A stretch of 35,364 nucleotides of DNA. It comes from Acidithiobacillus ferriphilus (GTDB taxonomy: Bacteria > Pseudomonadota > Gammaproteobacteria > Acidithiobacillales > Acidithiobacillaceae). Under the pieces are notes generated by a model that saw only the letters and a list, made by a program, of their open reading frames with translations, was not told where the DNA came from and searched no databases. Position numbers and translations under genes: made by a program. How positions within the stretch are numbered: position 1 is the first letter of the stretch; the number at the start of each line of letters is the position of its first letter. The stretch lies in NCBI RefSeq assembly GCF_018854775.1, contig NZ_JAAZTY010000058.1, positions 1 to 35,364 of the forward strand, written 5' to 3'. Below, piece after piece: positions 14,079-21,503 of this stretch.

Positions 14079-14268
14079 ATGAGCGCGAAAATCAATACAC
14101 CGATGAACCCCTTGACAAGATTCAAGTGGTTCCCGACTTCCTTCCTTCGCCAGCCGAATTGGCATTTCATGAAGAGCATCGAGCTCTTCAAGTCCGAGGC
14201 CACAAAACATCACACGCAGTACCAACGCATGATTCGGCGGCTTCTCGACGCGTATGTCGACGGTCAGA
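14079..14268 (+). pseudogene. Frameshifted CopG/ribbon-helix-helix-type antitoxin
   Basis: ATG 14079 opens with MSAKIN. Then one base is missing and the shifted frame reads YTDEPLDKIQVVPDFLPSPA, then ELAFHEE. The original frame resumes with KSIELFKSEATKHHTQYQRM and IRRLLDAYVDGQ. Together these fit an antitoxin of the kind paired with BrnT-like toxins. The strand that should lie between the two parts (the beta strand of the ribbon-helix-helix) is deleted, so the product would be non-functional. No partner toxin is left beside it. Confidence 0.65.
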
Positions 14269-14360
14269 CCCCAACCCGGCAGTCCACGCCAACGCTGCGC
14301 GATAAAGCCGCGCCGCGCATCCGCGCCCAACCCACGCGCGGTGGACCTTCCCGATTGGGC
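14269..14360 (+). other. attC site 10, degenerate/composite
   Basis: CCCCAAC (14269-14275), the core ACGCTGCGCGATAAAGCCGC (14290-14311, shared with attC 3 and 6), then GCCCAAC (14325-14331) paired with ATTGGGC (14354-14360). The right end has ATT in place of GTT. The site looks like two attC pieces joined. Confidence 0.55.
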
Positions 14361-14363
14361 GTC

Positions 14364-14618
14364 TCAGTAGTGGAAACACAACTGAGCAATCATCAATGCA
14401 TCACCTTCTATTCGATACACCATGCGATGCTCATCTGTAATACGGCGTGACCAAAATCCTGAAAGAGCATGCTTCAGTGCTTCGGGTTTGCCAACTCCAG
14501 CGAAGGGTTCACGCTGTGTCTCACGTATCAGCTTATTGATTCGCTCGACCATGCGCTTGTCTTGCTTCTGCCAATATAGGTAGTCTTCCCATGCATCGTC
14601 AGAGAAGATCAGCCTCAC
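14364..14618 (-). CDS. yoeB: YoeB-family toxin (Txe/YoeB, RelE superfamily)
   Basis: 84 residues. It shows the YoeB order: MRLIFSDDAWEDYLYWQKQD, then KRMVERINKLIRETQREPFA and GVGKPEALKHALSGFWSRRI, then TDEHRMVYRIEGDALMI and the end CFHY. The Glu in KPEAL, the Arg in EHRMVYR and the terminal His-Tyr are the catalytic positions known for YoeB, a ribosome-dependent mRNA endonuclease. It overlaps the antitoxin gene by 4 bp. The pair is reversed relative to all other cassette genes and to the attC sites. Confidence 0.93.
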   Translation of the reverse strand: MRLIFSDDAWEDYLYWQKQDKRMVERINKLIRETQREPFAGVGKPEALKHALSGFWSRRITDEHRMVYRIEGDALMIAQLCFHY

Positions 14619-14866
14619 TTCGCCAGCTTCCGCTCAACACCTTTACCGGCGTTCAGTTGTGCGACGGCAGCGAGAAGGCGCTTGGCGTTGGCGGGGGTAC
14701 GCAAGAGGTAGGCGGTTTCCTCCAGCGCCTTGTAGTCTTCGAGCGAGAGCATCACGACGGACTGTTCGCCATTGCGGGTAATGATCAAGGGTTCGTGGTC
14801 GTCGCAAACGCGGTCCATGGCGCTGGCGAGATTTGCACGAACGGTGGTATAGGTAATCGCATCCAT
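14615..14866 (-). CDS. yefM: YefM-family antitoxin (Phd/YefM)
   Basis: 83 residues. It starts MDAITYTTVRANLASAMDRV, the Phd/YefM DNA-binding arm, followed by CDDHEPLIITRNGEQSVVML and SLEDYKALEETAYLL, the typical core. The C-terminal tail wraps the toxin in family structures. GGAGG sits 8 bases before the ATG. It precedes and overlaps yoeB and represses their promoter through the operator at 14878-14905. Confidence 0.93.
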   Translation of the reverse strand: MDAITYTTVRANLASAMDRVCDDHEPLIITRNGEQSVVMLSLEDYKALEETAYLLRTPANAKRLLAAVAQLNAGKGVERKLAK

Positions 14867-14877
14867 AACAAGCCTCC

Positions 14878-14905
14878 AAATATGTACGTGTTACTGTACA
14901 TATTT
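14878..14905 (-). promoter_or_regulatory. yefM-yoeB operator
   Basis: A perfect 10-bp-arm inverted repeat AAATATGTAC - 8 bp - GTACATATTT lies directly upstream of yefM. It contains TGTACA, the core hexamer described for YefM-YoeB operators. Repression by the antitoxin-toxin complex is expected. Confidence 0.75.
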
Positions 14906-14937
14906 TACGACAGCCTGTCTAGCGCGACGGTGCAGAC

Positions 14938-14985
14938 GCCCAACCCCGCGTTCGAGAACAGACGCGTCGATCCAAAAGTAATGCG
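14938..14985 (+). other. Truncated attC at the right end of the array
   Basis: GCCCAAC (14938-14944) complements the start of this cassette (ATTGGGC, 14354-14360) with one mismatch and is followed by CCCGCGTTCGAG, a normal attC left arm. No GTTRRRY right end follows in the next 150 bp. The array is therefore cut off here, and the AT-rich tetH upstream region begins. Confidence 0.65.
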
Positions 14986-15060
14986 CCCTACGAATACCTA
15001 TAACGCGGAATCACCATATAATGCATTAATTAGAGTGATTTTCGTCATTGCATGTAACTA

Positions 15061-15089
15061 ATTGTAACACCGTTTCATCATGTTACAAT
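15061..15089 (+). promoter_or_regulatory. Dyad upstream of the tetH-like promoter (activator site?)
   Basis: ATTGTAAC (15061-15068) and GTTACAAT (15082-15089) are perfect inverted halves 21 bp apart centre to centre (two helix turns). A further TGTAAC lies at 15053-15058. The dyad ends 8 bp before the -35 box, a common place for an activator. The regulator is unknown from this window. Confidence 0.55.
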
Positions 15090-15096
15090 TTTACCC

Positions 15097-15125
15097 TTGA
15101 CGCGATCAATTGATCTGCCTAATGT
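15097..15125 (+). promoter_or_regulatory. Candidate sigma-70 promoter of the tetH-like gene
   Basis: TTGACG (15097-15102), 17-bp spacer, TAATGT (15120-15125). Transcription would begin near 15132, giving a leader of about 100 nt. Confidence 0.6.
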
Positions 15126-15143
15126 GCGATTACTGCATGATTA

Positions 15144-15166
15144 ATAACCATTTATTAATTGGTTAT
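15144..15166 (+). promoter_or_regulatory. Hairpin in the tetH-like 5' leader
   Basis: ATAACCA (15144-15150) pairs with TGGTTAT (15160-15166) around a 9-nt AT-rich loop. It sits about 15 nt into the predicted transcript. It could be an operator or an mRNA-stabilising hairpin. The rest of 14986-15232 holds no gene. Confidence 0.4.
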
Positions 15167-15232
15167 ATGATTCATTTCTGATCGATGAATTTTTAACTGT
15201 ACGCAGGTGCTTCCCATTCTTGAGGAGATAAA

Positions 15233-16744
15233 ATGAAAATCCGCAAAACTGTCGTTTTATCCGCAATATGTATTTTAATATCCGGCACGGCCTGGGCGCA
15301 GACCGCTACGGTCCCGCTGGACCCGGTCAACAACGCGTTAGATCCGCAGAGCCCCTTTGCCGTCCTGTACCTGCCGCAAAATGCCCCCGCACCCGTCGAT
15401 CAGGTCGGTCCCACGGCGTGGACCCATGCCTATGGCAACCCGCAACATAATGCCGCCTTTCCGATTGCCGCCAGCGCGCCGGCCTGGATTCGTGAGGGTG
15501 TACGCTGGAATTTCCCGGAGGCCCGGGCCTGGCCGTTGGGCGACCCGCATCCTTATGGGGAAAAGGTCTATGGCATCAAAGAGGCCCTGCCGGTGCAGAC
15601 CCAGTTTTACGGTAATGCGCTCGGGGTCTCTGTCGTCAAGGGCGTGGTGTACGCCGAGAGCGATGACATGTTCGCCTACGCCGTCAATGCGCGGACGGGC
15701 AAACTGATCTGGAGAACCAGCCCGGTCGCCAATACGCTGATGGGCAATCCGCTGGTGGTCGGCACGCATGTGTACCTGTCTGCCGGAAGCGTATCCTTTA
15801 ACTTCGCCAACGTGATGGAATACGCCAAACACCCGGCCAAAGCTGGGCGCGGCAAGGACATCAGCTACAACGGGATATTCTGTCTGGACCGGACCAACGG
15901 TAAACTGCTCTGGAGCTTTAAAACCGCTGGTGACGCCATGCCGACCCCTGCCTACGCCGATCATTCCCTCTTCATCAGCACCGGAGATGGCAATATTTAT
16001 CGCATCCGTTCAGCGGATGGCCGGAAAATGTGGCGTACCCATGTCGGCGGTATCGCCAACATGTCCAGCCCCATCGTGTGGGATGGAAAAGTCTACGTCT
16101 CCATGTCCGTCATTCCTGGTCTGTATGCCCTGAATGTGCAAACGGGCAAGGTATTATGGAAGGGGGAAATTCCCGGTGCCGTGAATACGGGCATGGGGGA
16201 TGTGCCGCCCGCTGTGGCGGATGGCATCGTGGTCATGGATTCGGTGGCAAATCCGCAGATGATCCAGGGTAAACCCACCATGACCACCCTGGTGCGGGCT
16301 TTCGATGCGCGTAATGGCAAGGTCCTGTGGACCGATGACATGGGACGCGGACCAAGAGTTCCGGCATTCAAGGGGGGCGTGCCAATGATCCATGATCATA
16401 CGGTCTATGTGGGTTCACCGGTCACGTCCGCTTATGAAGCCATTGACTTGCATACCGGTAAAGTGGCGTGGACCTGGCATGTGCCCAACCCAGGCCCGGC
16501 GGGCGCCGGTCGCGGCGCGCCGACCTACTATGATCATACCCTGTATATTTCCACGGGACCGGATATTTATGCCATCGATCCGAAGAACGGGAAGATGATC
16601 CATCAATACAAGGTCGGTGGGCGTTTTGGCATCGTCAACCCGACCATAGTCGGTGGCACCATATATCTGGGCAACTCTTGGGACTGGATCAACGCCGTCC
16701 CCGTTCATGATGTGAATCCGCAATTCAACGCCCATCCGTCGTAA
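15233..16744 (+). CDS. tetH: Secreted PQQ-type beta-propeller protein, probable tetrathionate hydrolase
   Basis: 503 residues with a signal peptide (MKIRKTVVLSAICILISG, cleavage after AWA at residue 22). At least seven PQQ-like propeller repeats follow, each with an x-x-G-K-x-x-W type strand: ARTGKLIW, RTNGKLLW, ADGRKMW, VQTGKVLW, ARNGKVLW, LHTGKVAW, PKNGKM. Size, export and propeller fit the tetrathionate hydrolase of Acidithiobacillus, which splits tetrathionate to thiosulfate, sulfur and sulfate in the acidic periplasm or outside. D323 in TGMGDVPP is near the catalytic aspartate reported for the A. ferrooxidans enzyme, though I could not align them. The GAGGAG site 6 bases before the ATG is strong. 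Another exported propeller protein is the alternative. Confidence 0.68.
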   Translation: MKIRKTVVLSAICILISGTAWAQTATVPLDPVNNALDPQSPFAVLYLPQNAPAPVDQVGPTAWTHAYGNPQHNAAFPIAASAPAWIREGVRWNFPEARAWPLGDPHPYGEKVYGIKEALPVQTQFYGNALGVSVVKGVVYAESDDMFAYAVNARTGKLIWRTSPVANTLMGNPLVVGTHVYLSAGSVSFNFANVMEYAKHPAKAGRGKDISYNGIFCLDRTNGKLLWSFKTAGDAMPTPAYADHSLFISTGDGNIYRIRSADGRKMWRTHVGGIANMSSPIVWDGKVYVSMSVIPGLYALNVQTGKVLWKGEIPGAVNTGMGDVPPAVADGIVVMDSVANPQMIQGKPTMTTLVRAFDARNGKVLWTDDMGRGPRVPAFKGGVPMIHDHTVYVGSPVTSAYEAIDLHTGKVAWTWHVPNPGPAGAGRGAPTYYDHTLYISTGPDIYAIDPKNGKMIHQYKVGGRFGIVNPTIVGGTIYLGNSWDWINAVPVHDVNPQFNAHPS

Positions 16745-16779
16745 CTCGGGGAGTATTGCGCAGGAAATCACCCATACCC

Positions 16780-16788
16780 TGCTATACT
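16780..16788 (+). promoter_or_regulatory. Extended -10 promoter candidate for the DUF455-tsaD pair
   Basis: TGCTATACT (16780-16788) is an extended -10 box 72 bp upstream of the next gene, with no good -35 at standard spacing. It lies in the 116-bp gap after the tetH-like gene. Confidence 0.45.
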
Positions 16789-16860
16789 TCTTCCTCTTTC
16801 GCGGTCGTGGACTGGCTCAGCCGGCTGGCGAAGGTCGTGACGGAGTGATGGGGGGCTGAT

Positions 16861-17694
16861 ATGCAGTCAGATACACAGGCTTGGGCCGCTGTGGGAGCGG
16901 CTCTCTATGCTACTGATATACAACAAAAAGTATGGCAAGTGCGTGCCTTGCGCTGGCCGTTGGCACCCATGCCGGAAGTTTTTGCCCCACCGCTTTCCGC
17001 CACACCGGGGCGACCGAGCCATCCCCTGCTGGTGGGTCCCAAAGATTTGCCCAAACGCCGCGCCCTGCACACACAGGCAGGCCGCTTCGCCTTGTTGCAC
17101 GCCCTGGCGCACATCGAATTCAATGCCATCAACCTGGCTCTGGATGCGCTCTATCGCTTCCCCGGTCTTCCCGAGGATTTTTACCGCGACTGGTTGCGGG
17201 TGGCGCAGGAAGAGGCGGAGCATTTCGTCCTCCTGCGTCAGCAGTTGCAGCGGCTCGGCGGTGACTATGGCGACCTGCCCGCCCACGATGGTCTCTGGGA
17301 AATGGCCCTGGACACGGCGGCGGACCCGCTGGAGCGCATGGCGCTGGTGCCACGGGTGCTGGAGGCGCGGGGGTTGGATGTCACCCCGGTCATGCGCGAA
17401 CGGCTGCTGGCCGCAGGGGATGCGGAAGCGGCCGCCGTGCTGGCACGCATCGAAAGCGATGAATGCGGACATGTGGCGGTGGGCAGCCGCTGGTTTCGCT
17501 ACCTCTGTGCACAACGCGGGCTGGAGCCGGACAGTACCTTCATGATACTCCTGCAGCAGCGTTACCGGGGACGGATTCAGGGGCCGCTGGCGCTGACGGC
17601 GCGGCGGACGGCGGGCTTTTCGGAGCCGGAGCTGGACTGGCTGCAGCGCCGCATCGGACAACCCGCCGCCACAAAGCCGGAGGGTGCGCCATGA
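16861..17694 (+). CDS. DUF455 family ferritin-like di-iron protein
   Basis: 277 residues. Metal-ligand motifs of a four-helix ferritin-like bundle are visible: [20 protein letters not shown] (E and H), [16 protein letters not shown] (E-E-x-x-H) and [20 protein letters not shown] (E-x-x-E-x-x-H). These mark the DUF455 family, related to the MiaE-like tRNA hydroxylases. The natural reaction is unknown. The stop overlaps the tsaD ATG (ATGA), so the two genes are co-translated; pairing with a tRNA-modification gene makes a tRNA role attractive but unproven. Confidence 0.88.
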   Translation: MQSDTQAWAAVGAALYATDIQQKVWQVRALRWPLAPMPEVFAPPLSATPGRPSHPLLVGPKDLPKRRALHTQAGRFALLHALAHIEFNAINLALDALYRFPGLPEDFYRDWLRVAQEEAEHFVLLRQQLQRLGGDYGDLPAHDGLWEMALDTAADPLERMALVPRVLEARGLDVTPVMRERLLAAGDAEAAAVLARIESDECGHVAVGSRWFRYLCAQRGLEPDSTFMILLQQRYRGRIQGPLALTARRTAGFSEPELDWLQRRIGQPAATKPEGAP

Positions 17695-18704
17695 TTGAGC
17701 GGATACTGGGTATTGAAAGCTCCTGCGATGAAACGGGGCTCGCCCTCTATGACCGCCAGCGTGGCCTGCTCGGCGAAGTGCTGTTCAGCCAGATCGCCAT
17801 TCATGCGCCCTATGGCGGCGTCGTACCGGAACTGGCGTCACGCGACCATGTGCGCCGCCTGCCCTTGCTGCTCGACGAACTGCTGGCGCAGACCGGCGGG
17901 CAGCGTCCTGACGCCATCGCGGTCACCGCCGGACCGGGACTCATCGGCGCCCTGCTGGTGGGGGTGAATTTTGCCCGGGGTCTCGCCATGGGCTGGGGTA
18001 TTCCGGTGATCCCCGTGCATCATCTGGAAGGCCATCTGCTGGCCCCGCTACTGAATGACGTGGATCCCTTCCCGGCGGTGGCTCTGCTGGTTTCCGGTGG
18101 GCATACGATGCTGGTGGAAGTCCGGGGCATCGGCGACTATGTTTTGTTAGGGGAAACGCTGGACGATGCGGCCGGTGAAGCCTTCGACAAGGCAGCCAAG
18201 ATGTTGGGTCTCGGCTATCCCGGTGGGCCGGCGCTGGCGGCACTGGCGGAGGGCGGAGATGCCCAGGCCTTTCGCCTGCCCCGGCCACTGCTGGACCGGC
18301 CGGGACTGGATTTCAGCTTCAGCGGTCTGAAAACGGCCTTCCGCCTGGCCGCCATGCCCATCGCGCCCGACGATGAGCAAAAGCGGGCTGACCTGGCCGC
18401 CAGTTTTCAGTCGGCGGTGGTGGAAACGCTGTTCAGGAAATGCCAGCGCGCCCTGCAGCGGACCGGGTTGAGGCGTCTGATCGTGGCGGGGGGGGTCGGC
18501 GCCAACCGGGCGTTGCGGACTGCGCTGAACGGGCTGGAGTCGGACGGGATCGAAGTCTTTATCGCCGACCTTGCTCATTGCACCGATAACGCGGCGATGA
18601 TCGCCCTGACCGGCGCATTGCACACGGAGCGGGTCCAGTCGGCCACCGCGGATTTCCCTGTGCGGGCGCGCTGGTCCCTGACGGAGGAGGCGGAGCAGCC
18701 ATGA
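17691..18704 (+). CDS. tsaD: tRNA N6-threonylcarbamoyladenosine synthase subunit TsaD
   Basis: 337 residues, the normal length for TsaD. It begins [17 protein letters not shown]. The family signature [13 protein letters not shown] is at 41-53, and the metal ligands H111 and H115 in HHLEGH match E. coli positions. SGGHT follows at about 142 and [10 protein letters not shown] near the C-terminus. With TsaB, TsaC and TsaE it transfers threonylcarbamoyl to A37 of ANN-decoding tRNAs. The ATG at 17691 overlaps the upstream stop by 4 bp. Confidence 0.97.
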   Translation: MIERILGIESSCDETGLALYDRQRGLLGEVLFSQIAIHAPYGGVVPELASRDHVRRLPLLLDELLAQTGGQRPDAIAVTAGPGLIGALLVGVNFARGLAMGWGIPVIPVHHLEGHLLAPLLNDVDPFPAVALLVSGGHTMLVEVRGIGDYVLLGETLDDAAGEAFDKAAKMLGLGYPGGPALAALAEGGDAQAFRLPRPLLDRPGLDFSFSGLKTAFRLAAMPIAPDDEQKRADLAASFQSAVVETLFRKCQRALQRTGLRRLIVAGGVGANRALRTALNGLESDGIEVFIADLAHCTDNAAMIALTGALHTERVQSATADFPVRARWSLTEEAEQP

Positions 18705-18732
18705 TGGACCAGTCATTAAGGACTGAAAGGCT

Positions 18733-19329
18733 TTAACGCTTTTTGAAGGGGCTTTCGCTGCCATCCAGCAGACGACGGATATTGCTGCGGTGCCGCCAGA
18801 GGATCAGCGGTACCAGCACCATGATGAGCACCCGCATACTCGTCTCAGAAGATACCGCAAAGACGATGGGCACCGCGCCGATCGCCGCCAGCAGCGCCGC
18901 CATGGACGAAACGCGCGTCACCGCGAACACCAGTATCCACAGGCCCAATACCGACAAGCCCAGCACCGGCAGGAGCGCCAGCAGAATACCCAGCGCCGTG
19001 GCTACTCCTTTGCCACCGCGAAAACCAAAAAACACCGGATAGAGATGGCCGAGAAAGGTGGCGAGGGCCACGGCGGCCAGCGCCCAGTCCTCCAGCCCGA
19101 GCAGGCGGGCGATGACGATGGGGACGACACCCTTGATCAAGTCCCCGAGCAAAGTCAGCAAAGCGGCCTTTCTGCCACCGATGCGCAGGATGTTGGTGGC
19201 GCCCGGATTGCCCGATCCGGACAGGCGCGGGTCGCCGAGACCCAAGGCACGCGCCACCAGAATGGCGGTGGCGATGGAACCGACGAGATATCCGCCGCCG
19301 GTGAGGACAACATCCAGAAGAAGTGACAT
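18733..19329 (-). CDS. plsY: Glycerol-3-phosphate acyltransferase PlsY
   Basis: 198 residues, an integral membrane protein with about five helices. The three PlsY motifs are visible: LSGSGNPGATNILRIGGRKA (motif 1), FRGGKGVATALG (motif 2, glycine-rich with Lys) and the C-terminal PLILWRHRSNIRRLLDGSES (motif 3). It moves acyl groups from acyl-phosphate to glycerol-3-phosphate, the first step of phospholipid synthesis. It converges on tsaD and is divergent from folB with a 72-bp gap containing TATTATAA (about 19355-19362). Confidence 0.97.
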   Translation of the reverse strand: MSLLLDVVLTGGGYLVGSIATAILVARALGLGDPRLSGSGNPGATNILRIGGRKAALLTLLGDLIKGVVPIVIARLLGLEDWALAAVALATFLGHLYPVFFGFRGGKGVATALGILLALLPVLGLSVLGLWILVFAVTRVSSMAALLAAIGAVPIVFAVSSETSMRVLIMVLVPLILWRHRSNIRRLLDGSESPFKKR

Positions 19330-19401
19330 GCGGTGCTTTAGTCGGAAAATTGTTTATTATAAGCTGAGCCGCGGCGGATTGTCGCTTTTTTCGGGATAAG
19401 C

Positions 19402-19761
19402 ATGGATATTCTTTTTGTACGTGAACTGAAGGTAGATACCCGTATCGGCATCTACGACTGGGAACGCGAGGTCAACCAGACGGTACTCGTCGATCTGGAC
19501 ATTGCCGCCGATGTGCGGGCTGCGGCCCAGACGGACAAGGTGGAAAGCACCATCAACTACCAGACCATCTGCCAGCGTCTGGTCGCCCATATTTCAGCAT
19601 CGGAAGTGGAACTGGTGGAAACCCTGGCCGAGCAGATCGCGGACATCATTCGCAGTGAATTCGGCGCGGCCTGGGTGCAGGTGACGGTGCACAAACCCGC
19701 CGCCGTGCGCGGCACACGGGATGTGGGGGTGCGGATCGAGCGGGGCGATCGTCTGCCCTGA
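19402..19761 (+). CDS. folB: Dihydroneopterin aldolase FolB
   Basis: 119 residues. MDILFVRELKVDTRIGIYDW, then EREVNQTVLVDLDIAADVRA, is the standard FolB start, with E22 as the conserved glutamate of the pterin pocket. STINYQTICQRLVAHI and VETLAEQIADII follow, ending with TVHKPAAVRGTRDVGVRIER, where the catalytic Lys lies in VHKP. It cleaves dihydroneopterin to 6-hydroxymethyldihydropterin in folate synthesis. It converges on rimO. Confidence 0.96.
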   Translation: MDILFVRELKVDTRIGIYDWEREVNQTVLVDLDIAADVRAAAQTDKVESTINYQTICQRLVAHISASEVELVETLAEQIADIIRSEFGAAWVQVTVHKPAAVRGTRDVGVRIERGDRLP

Positions 19762-19777
19762 GCGACCAAAGGCCCGA

Positions 19778-21112
19778 TCAGGCCGACACCAACACCCCAT
19801 ACAGATCATGGGCATCTGCCCGGGTGATCTCCACCTCCACCCAGTCCCCGACCTGCAATCCCGCCGCCCTGCCCAGATGGACCACGCCGTCGATCTCCGG
19901 GGCATCGCTGGCGGAGCGGGCGATCACCTTGCCGCCCCGGCCCACGGCATCCACCAGTACCCGCTGACGCTGGCCCACCCGGCGTTGCAGGCGCCCCCGG
20001 CTGATGGCTTCCTGCACGGCCATGAATGCGGCGCGGCGCTCTTCTTTGACCGGCTCCGGCACCGCTCCGGCGAGCGCGTTGGCGGGCGCACCTTCTACTG
20101 GCGAATAGGCGAAGCAGCCCACCCGGTCCAGTTCCGCCGCCCGCAGAAAATCCAGTAACTCCGCAAAGTCCGCATCGGTTTCGCCGGGGAAGCCGACGAT
20201 GAAGGTGCTGCGGATGGTCAGATCAGGCACGATCCGGCGCCAGCCGAGAATCCGGTCGAGGGTTTTTTCGGCGGCGGCGGGGCGGCGCATGGCCTTGAGG
20301 ATACGCGGACTACCGTGCTGCAGGGGCACATCCAGGTAGGGCAGAATCTTGCCCGCCGCCATCAGGGGCAGGAGTTCGTCGATGTGCGGGTAGGGGTAGA
20401 CGTAGTGCAGGCGCACCCAGACGCCGAGATCGCCCAGGGCCGCGCAGAGATCGGTGATGCGGGTCTTGAGCGGGCGGCCGTCGTGAAAAGCGGTGCGGTA
20501 TTTGCGGTCCACCCCGTAAGCGCCGGTGTCCTGGGAAATCACCAGCAATTCTTTGACACCACCGGCCACCAGCGCCTCGGCCTCGCGCAGAATATCGTCC
20601 GGCTCGCGGCTGACCAACTTGCCGCGCATGCTGGGGATGATGCAAAAGCTGCACGACTGATTGCAACCCTCGGAGATTTTGAGGTAGGCGTAGTGGGGCG
20701 GCGTCAGGCGCAGGCCCTGGGGCGGGACCAGATCGGTGAAGGGATCGTGGGCCGGAGGGAGCGCCTCATGAATCGCGTCGAGCACCGCACTGGCCTGGTT
20801 GGGGCCGGTGACAGCGAGCACCTTGGGATGGGCGCCGCGCACAAAGTCGCCGCCCTCGCGGGCACCCAGGCAACCGGTGACCACCACCTTGCCGTTCTCT
20901 TCCAGCGCCTCGCCGATGGCCTCCAGCGATTCCGCCACCGCCGCGTCGATAAAGCCGCAGGTGTTGACGACGACCACATCGGCGCTGGCGTAATCCCCCA
21001 CCAGCAGATAGCCCTCGGCGCGCAACTGGGTGAGGATGCGTTCGCTGTCCACCGTGGCCTTGGGGCAGCCGAGGCTGACGAAGCCGACTTTAGACGGCGT
21101 ATTCGCGCCCAC
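19778..21112 (-). CDS. rimO: Ribosomal protein S12 methylthiotransferase RimO
   Basis: 445 residues from GTG 21112. The MTTase N-domain starts [19 protein letters not shown] with the first cluster cysteine; others lie in VVNTCGFI and VTGCLGAR. The radical SAM motif CNQSCSFC (C-x3-C-x2-C) is followed by [18 protein letters not shown], typical of Rim[17 protein letters not shown] and a C-terminal TRAM-like domain ([20 protein letters not shown]) complete it. It methylthiolates Asp88 of S12. A TTG at 21118, overlapping the stop of the upstream NifU-domain gene, is an alternative start; either way the genes are coupled. The frame stays open for another 29 codons upstream, but that part is antisense-like and not family sequence. 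Confidence 0.96.
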   Translation of the reverse strand: MGANTPSKVGFVSLGCPKATVDSERILTQLRAEGYLLVGDYASADVVVVNTCGFIDAAVAESLEAIGEALEENGKVVVTGCLGAREGGDFVRGAHPKVLAVTGPNQASAVLDAIHEALPPAHDPFTDLVPPQGLRLTPPHYAYLKISEGCNQSCSFCIIPSMRGKLVSREPDDILREAEALVAGGVKELLVISQDTGAYGVDRKYRTAFHDGRPLKTRITDLCAALGDLGVWVRLHYVYPYPHIDELLPLMAAGKILPYLDVPLQHGSPRILKAMRRPAAAEKTLDRILGWRRIVPDLTIRSTFIVGFPGETDADFAELLDFLRAAELDRVGCFAYSPVEGAPANALAGAVPEPVKEERRAAFMAVQEAISRGRLQRRVGQRQRVLVDAVGRGGKVIARSASDAPEIDGVVHLGRAAGLQVGDWVEVEITRADAHDLYGVLVSA

Positions 21113-21114
21113 CT

Positions 21115-21498
21115 TCAAAAGGTGTTGCTCACGCTGACCACTCCCGGCACCGCGCCGACGATACGCTCGACCACCTGTTTGAGATCGATGACGGCGTTGG
21201 GGCAACCGGCGCAGGCGCCTTTCATGCGGACGCGCACATCGCGTTCGATGATTTCCACCAGCTCGATATCGCCGCCATCGCGGTGGAGGATGTGGCGTAC
21301 CGTCTGCACCGCTTCCGCCACGGCCGCAGGGTCGGGCAGGGGGTCGTCGGGACCGTAGCGTTTCTGGCGATCAAGACCGCGCTCGGCCATGGCCTGGGCG
21401 TGGGCGATTTTGGCCGCGGCGAGGGGATCTTCCGCCTCCAGGGCGTCCAGTTCGTCTTCGCTGTAAAAGCGGATGGGGGATTTTACGGTTGAGCTCAT
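21115..21498 (-). CDS. NifU C-terminal-domain protein (Fe-S scaffold type)
   Basis: 127 residues from ATG 21498 (a TTG at 21507 is possible). The C-terminal 75 residues form a NifU/Nfu domain: [20 protein letters not shown], then [20 protein letters not shown] and [14 protein letters not shown], with the C-x2-C motif CAGC that binds a [4Fe-4S] cluster. The N-terminal 50 residues are acidic and not part of Nfu. Its position directly before and coupled to rimO suggests it supplies clusters to RimO, which has two; this is inference from gene order. Confidence 0.88.
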   Translation of the reverse strand: MSSTVKSPIRFYSEDELDALEAEDPLAAAKIAHAQAMAERGLDRQKRYGPDDPLPDPAAVAEAVQTVRHILHRDGGDIELVEIIERDVRVRMKGACAGCPNAVIDLKQVVERIVGAVPGVVSVSNTF

Positions 21499-21503
21499 GG
21501 CCG

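Larger units (their letters stand above)
5036..14985 (+). mobile_element. Integron gene-cassette array without integrase (CALIN)
   Basis: About ten recognisable attC sites, two of them composite, separate roughly twelve cassettes. Inferred boundaries: 5036-6737, 6738-6864, 6865-7491, 7492-8149, 8150-8871, 8872-9216, 9217-9523, 9524-11751, 11752 to a lost end, a lost start to 13728, 13729-14354, and 14355 to about 14985. In most cassettes the first bases (GTTRRRY) and the left end of their own attC (RYYYAAC) are reverse complements, exactly or with one mismatch, as expected when each cassette carries its own attC. No tyrosine recombinase gene with an integron-specific domain is present in the window. 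Most genes point the same way (+); only the last toxin-antitoxin pair is reversed. Confidence 0.88.

Noticed and set aside
13944-14450. 168-codon plus-strand frame as one gene
   Set aside because: Only the middle matches an antitoxin, in a frame broken twice; the ends are attC sequence and the reverse strand of yoeB.
19762-19777. Shared terminator between folB and rimO
   Set aside because: A weak GGCC repeat is present but has no T run on either strand.
20315-21358. 347-codon plus-strand open frame opposite rimO and the NifU-domain gene
   Set aside because: It lies antisense to two genes with clear motifs and has typical shadow composition; no domain is recognisable.
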